64,000 nucleotides of DNA from Actinomycetospora sp. NBRC 106378 (GCF_030269685.1 NZ_BSTT01000002.1:310001-374000); one strand, 5' to 3'; numbered from the stretch's first letter, positions 9,098 to 17,981 are shown. Notes: generated by a model not told the origin, from the sequence alone. Numbers and translations: made by a program.

Positions 9098-9691
9098 GTG
9101 ACCCAGCTCGACCGGACCACCCCCGCCGTCGGCAGCATCCCGGAGCCGCGGCGCCCGTCGGAGCCGCTCGCCCCCTGGACCCCGACGCCACCGAGCGGGA
9201 TCCGCTGGCTCGACGCCGAGCCGCCCGCCGCGCCCGCCCCGGCACGGCGCGGGCGCGGGGTCCGGTGGGTCCGGTGGGTCGTGGCCGCGGTGGTGGCCGT
9301 GGTCGCCGTCGTCGGGACGACCGCCGCACTGCTGGACAAGGCGGGCCGGACGATGACGGTGCAGGGGACGGTGGTGGTCGCCGTGTCCGGAGCGACCCTG
9401 CCCGGGGCGCCCTGCACGGCACAGCCGGTGTCGGGGTGGACGATGTCGATCTTCGACGCCGACGGGACCGTGGTGGGGTCCGCGGCCGTGCCGCAGACGG
9501 GCTACGCGGTGGACCGGTGGGGGTCGAGCACCCCGTTCGCCGACGGCTGCCGGTTCGACGTGCTGTTCACCGCCGTGCCCGCGAACGACTCCGTCTACCG
9601 GGTCGGGGTGGGCCGCAGCATCGCCGACAGCACGCCCTTCTCGCGCGACCAGCTCGAGACGACGGGTGCGTCGATCACCTACGGACGGTAG
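9098..9691 (+). CDS. Membrane-anchored protein, unknown extracytoplasmic domain
   Basis: A 197-residue protein. The GTG at 9098 has CGGGAGG just upstream. About 50 Pro-rich cytoplasmic residues and a basic patch (RRGRGVRWVRW) precede one membrane helix of Val/Ala. The outer domain has a pair of Cys (GAPCTAQP; DGCRFDV) and beta-strand-like text. Similar anchored proteins with small beta domains are common in actinomycetes and usually unannotated. It starts 41 bp after the orphan gene, so the two may be cotranscribed. Confidence 0.7.
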   Translation: MTQLDRTTPAVGSIPEPRRPSEPLAPWTPTPPSGIRWLDAEPPAAPAPARRGRGVRWVRWVVAAVVAVVAVVGTTAALLDKAGRTMTVQGTVVVAVSGATLPGAPCTAQPVSGWTMSIFDADGTVVGSAAVPQTGYAVDRWGSSTPFADGCRFDVLFTAVPANDSVYRVGVGRSIADSTPFSRDQLETTGASITYGR

Positions 9692-9700
9692 AACCTCGGG

Positions 9701-10531
9701 GTGTGCGGCGCGAGTGCGGTGATGACCCGGGGCGTCGTCACCGTCTCGCCGGGCACGCCGCTCGGGGACGCCCGCGCGCTGCTGACCGGCAACCGCTTCT
9801 CCGCGCTCCCCGTGACCGACGGAGGCGGCCGGCTGCTCGGGATCGTGACGACGCTGGACCTGCTGCGCGCCGAGGTCGAGGGCCGCGCCGGGGCGCGGGT
9901 CGCCGAGTTCATGACCCGCGAGCCCATGACGGTCGGCCCGGACACGCTCGTCGGGATCGTCGCGCACCGCATGCGCCGCTACGGCGAGGTGCGGGTGCTG
10001 CCGGTGGTGGAGCGGGGCCTGCTGGTCGGGATCGTCACCCGCGGCGACCTGCTGCGCACCCCGGAACGCCGCTCCCTGCTCGACCGGTTGCTCGGCACCC
10101 CCGACGTCGACCTGGACGTGCCGCCGCCCGACCGGCCCCGGATCGGCACGGTGGCGGGCGACGTCATGACCCCGATCGACGACTGCTGGGTGGCGGCCGG
10201 GTCGACCCCGGTCGCCGACGCGGCCGCGTGGCTCTCCGCGCAGCGGTTGTCGGCGCTGCCGGTGCTCGACGACGACGACCGCCTGCTCGGCGTCGTCAGC
10301 GAGGCCGACCTGCTGCCCGACCGGCTCTCCGGTCGCGGCCCCGCGCCGCGCACGTGCGGCGAGGCCATGACGACCGGCGCGACGGCCGTGCGGCACGACG
10401 TGCCGCTGCCCAAGGTCGCGAAGGCGATGGTGCGCCGCCGGTTCCGGTCGCTGCCGGTGCTGGGTGCCGACGACCGCGTGGTGGGGATGGTCAGCCGTGG
10501 CGACCTGCTCCGCGCGCAGGCGCCGGGCTGA
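9701..10531 (+). CDS. Protein with four CBS domains
   Basis: A 276-residue soluble protein made almost wholly of CBS units. Four modules begin with VMTR, FMTR, VMTP and AMTT, and each ends with a GIV/GVV/GMV plus D-L-L strand, as in LLGIVTTLDLL and VVGMVSRGDLLR. Paired CBS modules form Bateman domains that bind AMP, ATP, SAM or similar ligands and usually sense energy or redox state. No effector domain is attached. The start is uncertain: GTG at 9701 is used; a GTG or ATG shortly after is possible. It follows the previous gene by 9 bp, which suggests cotranscription. Confidence 0.88.
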   Translation: MCGASAVMTRGVVTVSPGTPLGDARALLTGNRFSALPVTDGGGRLLGIVTTLDLLRAEVEGRAGARVAEFMTREPMTVGPDTLVGIVAHRMRRYGEVRVLPVVERGLLVGIVTRGDLLRTPERRSLLDRLLGTPDVDLDVPPPDRPRIGTVAGDVMTPIDDCWVAAGSTPVADAAAWLSAQRLSALPVLDDDDRLLGVVSEADLLPDRLSGRGPAPRTCGEAMTTGATAVRHDVPLPKVAKAMVRRRFRSLPVLGADDRVVGMVSRGDLLRAQAPG

Positions 10532-10709
10532 GCCGTGCGCCGGGGTCAGCGGTGGCCCACCGCTGACGTCGGACGACAGGAGGGCGCCACGCTCGCGGAA
10601 TCGGCCTCCCCGGGGTGCTCGACCGTGCGACCGGACGAACGGCATACTCCGCCGCACGTTCGACCGGGTGCGTCGACCGGAAGGACCGGAAGGACCGGGA
10701 GGAGGCGGA

Positions 10710-11422
10710 GTGGCCGATCCACGTGGCGACACGCCACCGACCGGTGAGCCGCTCACGGTCCGGATGCCGCCGACCGGCCCCGTGGCCGCCGCCGACCCGG
10801 CCGGACCCGTGACCACGGCCGGCCCCACGGCCGAACCCACGCCCCCCCTCGTGACCCGCCCACACCCGCCGTCGGGAGGTCCCGGTGGCCGGCCCTCGCG
10901 CTGGCCGGCCTGCTCCTGCTGGCGCTCGGGGCGGCGGGCGGCTGGCTGGCCCGGGGGGCCCTGACCCCGGCCGCCACGACCGCCACCGCACCCACCGTGA
11001 CGACGACGGCCGCGGCGACGACCACGACGAGCACCGCGGCGCCGCTGCCGGTCGCGGGCCCGCCGATCGTCCCGACGACGAGCACGCGCAGCCAGGACGG
11101 TCCGCCGCTCGGCCGCTCCCGGGGATCGCAGCGCGGCTACGGCGCGGTGCAGCCCGCCGAGATCGACGGCGGCAGCGACCGCGGGCTCGTCACCGGCATC
11201 ACCTGGGAGGACTGGGGCGAGGACCGCGCCACGGGCCGCGGCACCGCGCTCTACCGGCCGGGCGACGAGCCGGACGCCCCGGGCGTGCAGGACCGCGCCA
11301 CCGTCGTCGCGTTCGACCTCGGGGACTGCGACGGCGACGAGGCCTACCGCCGCGTGACCTGGTACTTCCCGCAGCACGGTGAGTCGTTCCGGGAGTCACG
11401 GGCGCAGGAGTTGTGCGACTGA
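10710..11422 (+). pseudogene. Anchored membrane protein split by a 1-bp frameshift in a C7 run
   Basis: A GTG at 10710 with GGAGGCGGA upstream opens a Pro/Thr-rich frame (VADPRGDTPPTGEPLTVR). This frame loses coding character after a run of seven C at 10842-10848. The frame one base back continues naturally with a basic patch (VGRSRW), a membrane helix (ALALAGLLLLALGAAGGWLA), a Thr/Ala linker and a C-terminal domain with two Cys (LGDCDGDEAYRRVTWYF; AQELCD) to a stop at 11420-11422. Restoring one C gives a continuous product of about 237 residues. Either the gene is broken, the sequence has a homopolymer error, or the run slips in translation. The C-terminal domain is of unknown function. Confidence 0.7.
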
Positions 11423-11473
11423 GCGTGACCGGCTGACCCGCGTCCGGGCTGATTCGTTGCGTTCCGTCACACC

Positions 11474-12112
11474 GTGGACTGGCTCCTCGGCCCGCAGGGA
11501 ATCTCCTGGGACATGGGGACGGTGCACGCGCTCGGTCGGGTCCGGACGGCGCTGTTCCCGCGCCCGAGTGCGCTGCGACGGCGGTCGGACCGGATCGAGA
11601 CGGCGGTGCTGCGGTTCGCCGTCGTCCTCGTGCTCCTCGTGCTCCCGTGCACGTTCGTGCTCGGCCAGCGCGGGGCGGAGGACGCCCGGGAGGCGGCCGC
11701 CGTCACCCGCTCGACCGCCCACCCCGTCGACGCCGTCGTGCTCGAGGCGCCCACCGCGACCAGCCCCGCCGTCGGCTACACGGGCGGGCTCTCCGACGTC
11801 GACGTCGCGTGGGTCGACCCCGACCTCGCCCGCCACGTCGCGGCCGTCCCCGCCGCGCCGTCACTCGAGCCGGGGGACCACCTGCAGCTGTGGGTCGGCG
11901 CCGACGACCGGCCCGTGATCCCACCCGCCAGCGCCACCGACGCGACCGTCGAGGGAGTCGTCGACGGGGTCGGGGCGCTGGTCGGGGCGATCCTGGTGCT
12001 CGGCTCGGTGGTGCTCGCGGTGCGGTTGACCCTCGACCGCGGCCGCATGCGGGCCTGGGACGCGGACTGGTGGGCCCTCGTCCACCGCCGCGACCGCGGC
12101 ACCACCGGGTAG
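11474..12112 (+). CDS. Rv1733c-like membrane protein
   Basis: A 212-residue protein with the Rv1733c layout: a short N-terminal segment, a first membrane helix (VLRFAVVLVLLVLPCTFVLG, residues about 45-65), a roughly 100-residue outer domain, a second membrane helix (VGALVGAILVLGSVVLAV) and a short tail with WDADWWALV. In Mycobacterium tuberculosis, Rv1733c is a dormancy-regulon protein of unknown biochemical role. GTG at 11474 is used; the ATG at 11513 is an alternative. It is convergent with the aldehyde oxidoreductase operon, with stop codons only 7 bp apart. Confidence 0.75.
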   Translation: MDWLLGPQGISWDMGTVHALGRVRTALFPRPSALRRRSDRIETAVLRFAVVLVLLVLPCTFVLGQRGAEDAREAAAVTRSTAHPVDAVVLEAPTATSPAVGYTGGLSDVDVAWVDPDLARHVAAVPAAPSLEPGDHLQLWVGADDRPVIPPASATDATVEGVVDGVGALVGAILVLGSVVLAVRLTLDRGRMRAWDADWWALVHRRDRGTTG

Positions 12113-12119
12113 CACGCCG

Positions 12120-14195
12120 CTAGAGCAGACCCGACGTCAGGAAGTCGTCGCAGGTGATCGGCAACGACCGCACCCGCACGCCCGTCGCGTGGTACGCGGC
12201 GTTGGCGATCGCGGCGGACACCCCGACGATCCCGATCTCCCCGATGCCCTTCGCGCCCATCGGGTTGATGTAGGGGTCGTCCTCGTCGATCCACTCGGCC
12301 TCGACGACGCGCACGTCCGCGTTCGACGCGACGTGGTAGCCGGCGAAGTCGTGGTTGATCACCTCGCCGAAGCGGGGGTCGACCACGCTCTCCTCGTGCA
12401 GGGCCATCGACAGCCCCCACACCATCCCGCCCTGCAGCTGCGACCGGCCGAGGGTCGGGTTGAGGATGCGACCGACGCCGAACATGCCGAGCAGGCGCGG
12501 GACGCGGATCTCGCCGGTGTCGGCGTGCACCGCCACCTCGGCGAACTGCGCGCAGTAGGCCGCCATCGCGTACTCCCCGGCCCAGGGGTTGTCCGGGGTG
12601 GCGGCGTCGGCGTGGTCGCCGTCGTCCGGGTTCTCCCCGTACTTGTCGCGGAACCGGTCGGCCGCCTCGACCACCGTCGAGCCCCACGACGCCGTGCCCG
12701 CCGACCCACCGGCGATCGACCCGACCGGCACCTGCGTCGACCCGATCTCCACCGTGATCGACCCGACGTCGACGCCCAGTGCGTCCGCGGCGATCTGGGT
12801 GAGCACGGTGCGCGCACCCTGCCCGATGTCGGCCGCCCCGATCGCCACGACGTAGCGGCCGCCCGTGAAGGTGATCTCGGCCGCGGATCCCGGGAAGCGG
12901 AGGGTCGGGAAGGTCCCGCAGCCGACGCCGACGCCGTGCCACCAGCCGTCGACCAGCCGGCGCCGTGGCGTGCGGTCCCAGCTCGACCAGCCGAACCGCT
13001 CGGCCCCGGCGTGCAGGCACTCGACCAGACCGCGCGAGGAGAACGGCAGCCCGTTCTCCGGGTGCACCTCGGGCTCGTTGCGCACCCGCAGGTCGATCGG
13101 GTCGAGGTCGAGCGCGACCGCCAGCTCGTCCATCGCGCACTCCAGCCCGAAGCTGCCCGGGGCCTCGCCCGGACCGCGCATGTACGTGGGCCCGTCGAGG
13201 TCGAGCGGGACCGCCCGGTGCGAGGTCCGGCGGTGCGGGGCCGCGTACATCGACCGGGTCGACCCGCCGGCCGGCTCCACGAACTCCTTGTAGCGCGCGG
13301 TCGCGCCGACGACGTCGTGGGTGACGACCTCCAGCCGCCCGTCCCGCGAGGCACCCAGCGCCATGTGCTGGACGGTCGCCGGGCGGTAGCCGACGGTCTC
13401 GAACATCTGCCGGCGGCCCAGTGCGAACCGCACCGGCCGGCCCGGCACCGTCCGCGCGGCGAGCACCGCGAGCACCGTGCCGGCGTGCAGGCCCTTCGAC
13501 CCGAACCCGCCGCCGACGTGCGAGGCGTGCACCACGACCTCGGCGTCGAACAACGTCGCCAGCGTCTGCCGGGAGGACTCCACGCCCTGGGTCGCCTCGA
13601 ACACCTCGATCCGCCCGTCGACCCACGTCGCCGTGGTCGTGTGCGGCTCCATCGGGTTGTGGTGCTCCATCGGCGTCGCGTACGAGGCCCGCACGACGAC
13701 GGGTGCCGCGGCCAGGGCCGCGTCCGGATCGCCCACGCCGGAGTCGGGCGGCTGCCCGTTGGCCAGCGCCGACGGGGTGTAGGCCTGGGCGTCCGGGTCG
13801 AAGCCGGTCGTCGACGGGTTCTCGTCCACGGTCACGACGACGAGCCGCGCCGCCTCGGCCGCGACCTCCGCGTGCTCGGCGAGGACCGCGGCGACGTACT
13901 GGCCGCGGTGGTGGATCGTCGTGCCCTGCAGGACCCGGTGCTCGGGGTCGCCGGTGTCGCCGAGCGTCGGCGCGTCGCGGTGGGTGAGCACCGCGACGAC
14001 CCCGGGCAGGGCCTGCGCCGCCGCGGTGTCGATCGCCGTGATCTCGCCGCGCGCCACGCCCGCCTGCACCGGGTGGAGCACGAGCGTCCCGTCGGCCACG
14101 GAGTCACCCGCGTACGTCGCGGTGCCGGTGACCTTGTCCGGGCCCTCGATCCGACGGACCGAGGTGCCCATGCTGCGGGCGTCCATCGTCGTCAT
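12120..14195 (-). CDS. Molybdenum-cofactor subunit of an aldehyde/xanthine oxidoreductase (PaoC-like)
   Basis: A 691-residue large subunit. The ATG at 14195 overlaps the stop of the FAD subunit (ATGA) and has CGGAGG upstream. The N-terminal a/b hammerhead (SVRRIEGPDKVTG) and Moco-binding motifs (GGFGSKG, GGSAGTASWGS) are present. The C-terminal MGAKGIGEIG carries the catalytic Glu near residue 650 that abstracts a proton from Mo-OH. The subunit hydroxylates aldehydes or N-heterocycles. Length and partner genes fit the three-subunit PaoABC (YagTSR) type rather than CO dehydrogenase, whose large subunit has a distinct Cys-containing active loop not seen here. It is last in a three-gene operon. 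A MoCD/XdhC maturation gene is not adjacent. Confidence 0.9.
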   Translation of the reverse strand: MTTMDARSMGTSVRRIEGPDKVTGTATYAGDSVADGTLVLHPVQAGVARGEITAIDTAAAQALPGVVAVLTHRDAPTLGDTGDPEHRVLQGTTIHHRGQYVAAVLAEHAEVAAEAARLVVVTVDENPSTTGFDPDAQAYTPSALANGQPPDSGVGDPDAALAAAPVVVRASYATPMEHHNPMEPHTTTATWVDGRIEVFEATQGVESSRQTLATLFDAEVVVHASHVGGGFGSKGLHAGTVLAVLAARTVPGRPVRFALGRRQMFETVGYRPATVQHMALGASRDGRLEVVTHDVVGATARYKEFVEPAGGSTRSMYAAPHRRTSHRAVPLDLDGPTYMRGPGEAPGSFGLECAMDELAVALDLDPIDLRVRNEPEVHPENGLPFSSRGLVECLHAGAERFGWSSWDRTPRRRLVDGWWHGVGVGCGTFPTLRFPGSAAEITFTGGRYVVAIGAADIGQGARTVLTQIAADALGVDVGSITVEIGSTQVPVGSIAGGSAGTASWGSTVVEAADRFRDKYGENPDDGDHADAATPDNPWAGEYAMAAYCAQFAEVAVHADTGEIRVPRLLGMFGVGRILNPTLGRSQLQGGMVWGLSMALHEESVVDPRFGEVINHDFAGYHVASNADVRVVEAEWIDEDDPYINPMGAKGIGEIGIVGVSAAIANAAYHATGVRVRSLPITCDDFLTSGLL

Positions 14196-15199
14196 GCCGT
14201 ACCTCCGGCCAGGCCTCGCAGGGTGCTGACGACCGTGCCGGTCACCAGCGGGAGCTTGAACGTGTTGCCGCCGAGCGGGCTCCGGACCGGCTCCGCCGCG
14301 TCGAGCTCCGCCGCGATCGCAGCGCGGAACTCGTCGTCGGTGGCCGGGCGCCCGCGCAGGGCCGCCTCGGCGACGGTGGCCCGCCACGGCTTGTGGGCGA
14401 CCCCGCCGAGAGCGATCCGCACGTCGGCGACCGTGCCGTCGCGCACCTCCAGCGCCACCGCGGCGCTCACGAGGGCGAACGCGTACGACGCCCGGTCGCG
14501 CACCTTCCGGTAGGTCGAGTTCCGGACGGCGGGTGTGGGGGCGGGGAGGTCGACCGCGGTGATCAGGTCACCGTGGGCGAGGACGGTGTCGCGCGTCGGG
14601 TCGTCACCGGGCAGCCGGTGGAGCTCGCCGATCGGGATCGTGCGCGCTCCGTCGGGACCGAGCACCTGCACCTGCGCGTCGACGGCGACGAGGGCGACCG
14701 CCAGGTCGGACGGGTGGGTCGCGATGCAGCCGTCGGCCGCGGTGCCCAGGATCGCGTGGTAGCGGGCCCAGCCCTCGCGGGCCGAGCAGCCCTGGGAGAG
14801 GTCGCGCTTGGTGCACGGCGTCGTCGGGTCGGCGAAGTAGACGCACCGGGTGCGCTGCAGCAGGTTCCCGCCGGTCGAGGCCATGTTGCGCAGCTGCCCC
14901 GACGCACCCGCGAGGATCGCCGCGGCGACCGCCGGGTAGCGCTCCCGGACCCGCGGGTCGGCCGCGAGGTCGGAGTTGGGGACGCCCGCACCGATGCGCA
15001 GGCCCCCGTCGGGGAGGTCCTCGATCGCCGTGCTCGTGACGCGGTTGACGTCGACGAGCTGCGACGGCTCGACGACGCCGAGCTTGAGGTGGTCGAGCAG
15101 GTTGGTGCCGCCGGCGAGGAAGCGGGCGTCGGGGTCGGCCGCGAGCGCGGCGACGGCCTCGGACGCCTCGGACGGCCGGGCGTAGGTGAACGGCTTCAT
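14192..15199 (-). CDS. FAD subunit of aldehyde oxidoreductase with probable 4Fe-4S insertion (PaoB-like)
   Basis: A 335-residue FAD subunit. The ATG at 15199 overlaps the 2Fe-2S gene's stop (ATGA) and the C-terminus overlaps the large-subunit start. FAD-binding motifs are FLAGGTNLLDHLK (residues 28-40) and ASTGGNLLQRTRC. Between them and the rest lies a Cys-rich segment with Cys119, Cys129, Cys138 and Cys158 (in TRCVYF, TTPCTK, SQGCSA, DGCIATH). E. coli PaoB and 4-hydroxybenzoyl-CoA reductase beta subunits carry an extra 4Fe-4S cluster in an equivalent insertion; xanthine dehydrogenases do not. The presence of that cluster here is inferred from Cys placement. Confidence 0.9.
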   Translation of the reverse strand: MKPFTYARPSEASEAVAALAADPDARFLAGGTNLLDHLKLGVVEPSQLVDVNRVTSTAIEDLPDGGLRIGAGVPNSDLAADPRVRERYPAVAAAILAGASGQLRNMASTGGNLLQRTRCVYFADPTTPCTKRDLSQGCSAREGWARYHAILGTAADGCIATHPSDLAVALVAVDAQVQVLGPDGARTIPIGELHRLPGDDPTRDTVLAHGDLITAVDLPAPTPAVRNSTYRKVRDRASYAFALVSAAVALEVRDGTVADVRIALGGVAHKPWRATVAEAALRGRPATDDEFRAAIAAELDAAEPVRSPLGGNTFKLPLVTGTVVSTLRGLAGGTA

Positions 15200-15708
15200 G
15201 CGCGGGACGCCTCCTCGACCGCCGACACGATGTTCACGTAGGCCGCGCACCGGCAGAGGTTGCCGCTCATGCGCTCGGCGATCTCCGTGCGGTCCAGCGT
15301 GACCTCGCCGGTGAGGTCGGAGGTCACCGCGCTCGGCATGCCCTGCCGGGCCTCGTCGATCGCCCCGACCGCCGAGCAGATCTGGCCCGGGGTGCAGTAG
15401 CCGCACTGGTAGGCGTCGTTCGCGAGGAACGCCTCGGTCACGGGGTGCAGCTCGCCGTCGGTGGCGAGGCCGTTGGCCGTGACGACGTCCGCGCCGTCCT
15501 TCGCGACGGCGAGCGTCAGGCACGCCAGCACGCGCCGGCCGTCGAGCAGCACGGTGCACGCGCCGCACTGGCCGTGGTCGCAGCCCTTCTTCGTGCTCGT
15601 GACGCCGAGCCGGTCACGCAGGGCGTCCAGGAGGGTCGTACGGGGGTCGACGTCGAGGTCTCGTGGCTCGCCGTCGACCGTGATGGTCAGGGGAATGGTG
15701 GTGGACAT
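15196..15708 (-). CDS. 2Fe-2S subunit of aldehyde oxidoreductase (PaoA-like)
   Basis: A 170-residue subunit and first gene of the operon. The ATG at 15708 follows AGAGGCGGGT. A plant-type ferredoxin domain holds cluster I with Cys43, 48, 51 and 63. A four-helix domain holds cluster II with Cys102, 105, 152 and 154 (QCGYC; LCRC). It passes electrons from the molybdenum site to FAD. No twin-Arg signal is seen, unlike periplasmic PaoA, so a cytoplasmic enzyme is inferred. The physiological acceptor is not encoded nearby. Confidence 0.93.
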   Translation of the reverse strand: MSTTIPLTITVDGEPRDLDVDPRTTLLDALRDRLGVTSTKKGCDHGQCGACTVLLDGRRVLACLTLAVAKDGADVVTANGLATDGELHPVTEAFLANDAYQCGYCTPGQICSAVGAIDEARQGMPSAVTSDLTGEVTLDRTEIAERMSGNLCRCAAYVNIVSAVEEASRA

Positions 15709-15768
15709 ACCCGCCTCTGGTTCACGGGACCGATCCGGTCCGTCACCCACCGTCGCACGTCCCCGCCC

Positions 15769-15801
15769 GCTCAGCCTGGCCGTGACAGTCCCAGGCTGAG
15801 C
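15769..15801. promoter_or_regulatory. 11-bp perfect inverted repeat upstream of the aldehyde oxidoreductase operon
   Basis: GCTCAGCCTGG (15769-15779) and CCAGGCTGAGC (15791-15801) are perfect arms separated by 11 bp. The site is about 60 bp upstream of the 2Fe-2S start and about 150 bp past the stop of the DUF4190 gene on the same strand. It could be an operator for the operon or the terminator of the gene before it. There is no T-run. Confidence 0.45.
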
Positions 15802-15947
15802 GGAAACACGATCTTCTCCGGGCCGCGACGCGCGCGTCCGGTCGCGGGGAATCGCCCGTCCCTCCGCGCCTTGTCGCGCTGAATCACTGCGACGAGGCCG
15901 GCACGGGCTGTCGGAAGGCCGCGACAGGACGGCGGAGCGGCCGTGCC

Positions 15948-16682
15948 CTACTGCTCCCGCGTGATGTCGATCGACGCCTCGGCGCCGTTCACCGCCGTCA
16001 CGGTCGCGCGGAAGCGGGCGGCCTGCCCGTCGAGCGTGCCGTCGCACGTGGAGGTGCCGGCGACCTGGGCGGGCAGGTACCCGGGGCAGATGACGTCGGA
16101 GGCGCCGGTGCGCGTGCCCACCTCGGCGGCGAGCGCGTCGGACGGCAGCTCGGGGCCGTAGTCGCCGTCGGCGACCGCCACGGTGCCCGGCCCGACCGGT
16201 CCGGTGACCGCGGGTGTCGGGCCGGCGGGGGAGGGATCGGCGGGGGAGGGATCGGCGGGGGACGGATCGGCGGGGGCCGAGGCGGCGGGCAGGTCCGGCG
16301 CCGTCGTCGGGACGGAGCGCAGGACCTGCCCGGCGAGGACGGTGACGTACACCGTCGCCGCGATCCCGAGCAGGAGGAAGACGACCGAGAGCACGAGCCC
16401 CGTCGTCGCCAACCCGCGGCCCGGCTGCCCGGTGCGCGCGGTCTGCCGTCGCCCGACGACGCCGAACACGATGCCGAGCGGCGCGAACAGGAACGCGAAG
16501 ACGATCGCGAGGACCGCCATGACGTTCGTGCCGCGCGAGGGCGGGGGAGACCTGGGGGGCGGCCCGGGAGGCCCGGGTGGCATCGGCGCGCCGTAGCCGA
16601 CCGGCGCCCCGGTGCGCGGCGGCACCGGGGGTCCGTAGCCGCCGGGCTGCGGCGCGGAGTACGGGTACTGCGGCTGGCTCAT
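15948..16682 (-). CDS. DUF4190/DUF4333 membrane protein
   Basis: A 244-residue protein. The first 50 residues are Pro/Gly/Tyr-rich. Two membrane helices (MAVLAIVFAFLFAPLGIVFG; GLVLSVVFLLLGIAATVYV) with an interhelix GRRQTARTGQPGRGLA match DUF4190. A PADPS repeat linker (15-bp units in the DNA near 16225-16285) leads to a C-terminal domain with Cys pair (VICPGY; STCDGT) that fits DUF4333. Such proteins are common actinobacterial envelope proteins without known biochemistry. It is transcribed toward the aldehyde oxidoreductase operon, about 240 bp upstream of it. Confidence 0.8.
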   Translation of the reverse strand: MSQPQYPYSAPQPGGYGPPVPPRTGAPVGYGAPMPPGPPGPPPRSPPPSRGTNVMAVLAIVFAFLFAPLGIVFGVVGRRQTARTGQPGRGLATTGLVLSVVFLLLGIAATVYVTVLAGQVLRSVPTTAPDLPAASAPADPSPADPSPADPSPAGPTPAVTGPVGPGTVAVADGDYGPELPSDALAAEVGTRTGASDVICPGYLPAQVAGTSTCDGTLDGQAARFRATVTAVNGAEASIDITREQ

Positions 16683-16814
16683 CGCGGCGTCCTCACCGGG
16701 GCAGGAGCGGGTGTGGCCGGACGCTAGTGCGGGGCGGATCCCCCGGGGCAGCGCTTCCGGCGAGGTGCCGTAGTGCCGCCCGGCGAATGCCGTAGTCCCG
16801 GGACGGACGAGCGC

Positions 16815-17981
16815 TCAGCGCACCGCACCCGCCGCGCGTAGCGCCGCGATGCGGTCGTCGGCGTACCCGAGCGCGCGCAGCACCTCCCCGGTGTGTTCGC
16901 CGACCGCCGCCGCCGGCGCTCCCGCCGTCGTCGGCGTCCGGGAGAAGCGCGGGGCCGGCGCCGGCTGCACGACCCCGCCCACGGCGGCGAACGTCCCGCG
17001 GGCGGCGAGGTGTGGGTGCGAGGGGGCCTCGCTCATCTCCAGCACCGGCGCGACACACGCGTCGGTGCCCTCGAACAGGGCCGCCCACTCGTCCCGGGTC
17101 CGGGTGGCGAACACCTCGGCGAGACGGGCGCTCGAGGCGGGCCAGGTCGACGGGTCCCACTGGTCGGGGAGGTCGTCCAGCCCGAGCCGCTCGGTCAGGG
17201 CCGCGTAGAACCGCGGTTCCATCGCCGCGACGGAGACGAACCGACCGTCGGCGCACGCGTAGACGTCGTAGAAGTGCGCCCCGCCGTCGTTCGCGTTCGA
17301 CTGCCGCGCCTCGGTCCAGGCACCCCGCCCGAGCAGCTCGTACATCATCGTCATGAGGTACGCGGCGCCGTCGACCATCGCCGCGTCGACCACCTGGCCG
17401 ACCCCGCTGCGCCGCGCGTCCACGAGCGCCGCCGCGATGCCGAGGGCCAGCACGAGCCCGCCGCCGGCGAAGTCGCCGAGCACGTTGAGGGGCGGTGCCG
17501 GCGGGGCGCCCGCTCGTCCGAGCGGAGCCAGGGCGCCCGCCACGGCGATGTAGTTGAGGTCGTGCCCCACGGCCTGCGCGAGCGGCCCGTCCTGCCCCCA
17601 CCCGGTGAGCCGGCCGTACACCAGGGCCGGGTTCCGGCCGAGGACGACGTCGGGGCCGAGCCCCAGCCGTTCCATGACGCCGGGCCGGAAGCCCTCGACG
17701 AGCGCGTCGGCGGAGTCGAGCAGGGCGAGCGCGACGGCGAGCCCGTCCGGGTGCTTGAGGTCCACGGCGACCGATCGGCGGCCGCGGCCCATGATGCCGT
17801 CGGTCAGGGCGTCGACCCCACCGCCGGACGGCCCCGCGCTCGCGCGGTCGAGGCGCACGACCTCGGCCCCGAGGTCGGCGAGCACCATCGCGCAGAAGGG
17901 CGCGGGGCCGATGCCCGCGACCTCCACGACACGCACCCCGGCCAGCGGCCCTTTCGAGTTCCCGAAGCTCGACCCCGACAT
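16815..17981 (-). CDS. Alpha-methylacyl-CoA racemase-like CoA-transferase family III protein
   Basis: A 388-residue CaiB/BaiF-fold enzyme. ATG at 17981 starts it; the frame upstream is antisense to the next gene. Two catalytic residues of the mycobacterial racemase (His126 and Asp156, 30 apart) are matched by His140 (VGHDLNYIAV) and Asp170 (LGDFAGGG), also 30 apart. VAAMEPRFYAAL is close to the racemase's Glu-containing motif. This points to epimerisation of 2-methylacyl-CoA thioesters, not CoA transfer. It is divergent from the acyl-CoA operon starting at 18081, which encodes a ligase able to make such thioesters, so it probably belongs to the same pathway. Confidence 0.88.
   Translation of the reverse strand: MSGSSFGNSKGPLAGVRVVEVAGIGPAPFCAMVLADLGAEVVRLDRASAGPSGGGVDALTDGIMGRGRRSVAVDLKHPDGLAVALALLDSADALVEGFRPGVMERLGLGPDVVLGRNPALVYGRLTGWGQDGPLAQAVGHDLNYIAVAGALAPLGRAGAPPAPPLNVLGDFAGGGLVLALGIAAALVDARRSGVGQVVDAAMVDGAAYLMTMMYELLGRGAWTEARQSNANDGGAHFYDVYACADGRFVSVAAMEPRFYAALTERLGLDDLPDQWDPSTWPASSARLAEVFATRTRDEWAALFEGTDACVAPVLEMSEAPSHPHLAARGTFAAVGGVVQPAPAPRFSRTPTTAGAPAAAVGEHTGEVLRALGYADDRIAALRAAGAVR

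Noticed and set aside
5490-9422. A 1310-residue minus-strand frame across three genes
   Set aside because: It crosses the ABC transporter, the orphan and a membrane gene, all with strong plus-strand evidence; the length results from high GC.
10842-10848. Programmed -1 frameshifting as the normal mode of expression
   Set aside because: No downstream pseudoknot or internal Shine-Dalgarno stimulator was evident; a homopolymer sequencing error or real mutation is simpler. Left open in the findings.
16815-17981. Formyl-CoA or carnitine CoA-transferase
   Set aside because: The Asp nucleophile motif of class III transferases is not evident, whereas the His140/Asp170 pair matches the racemase.
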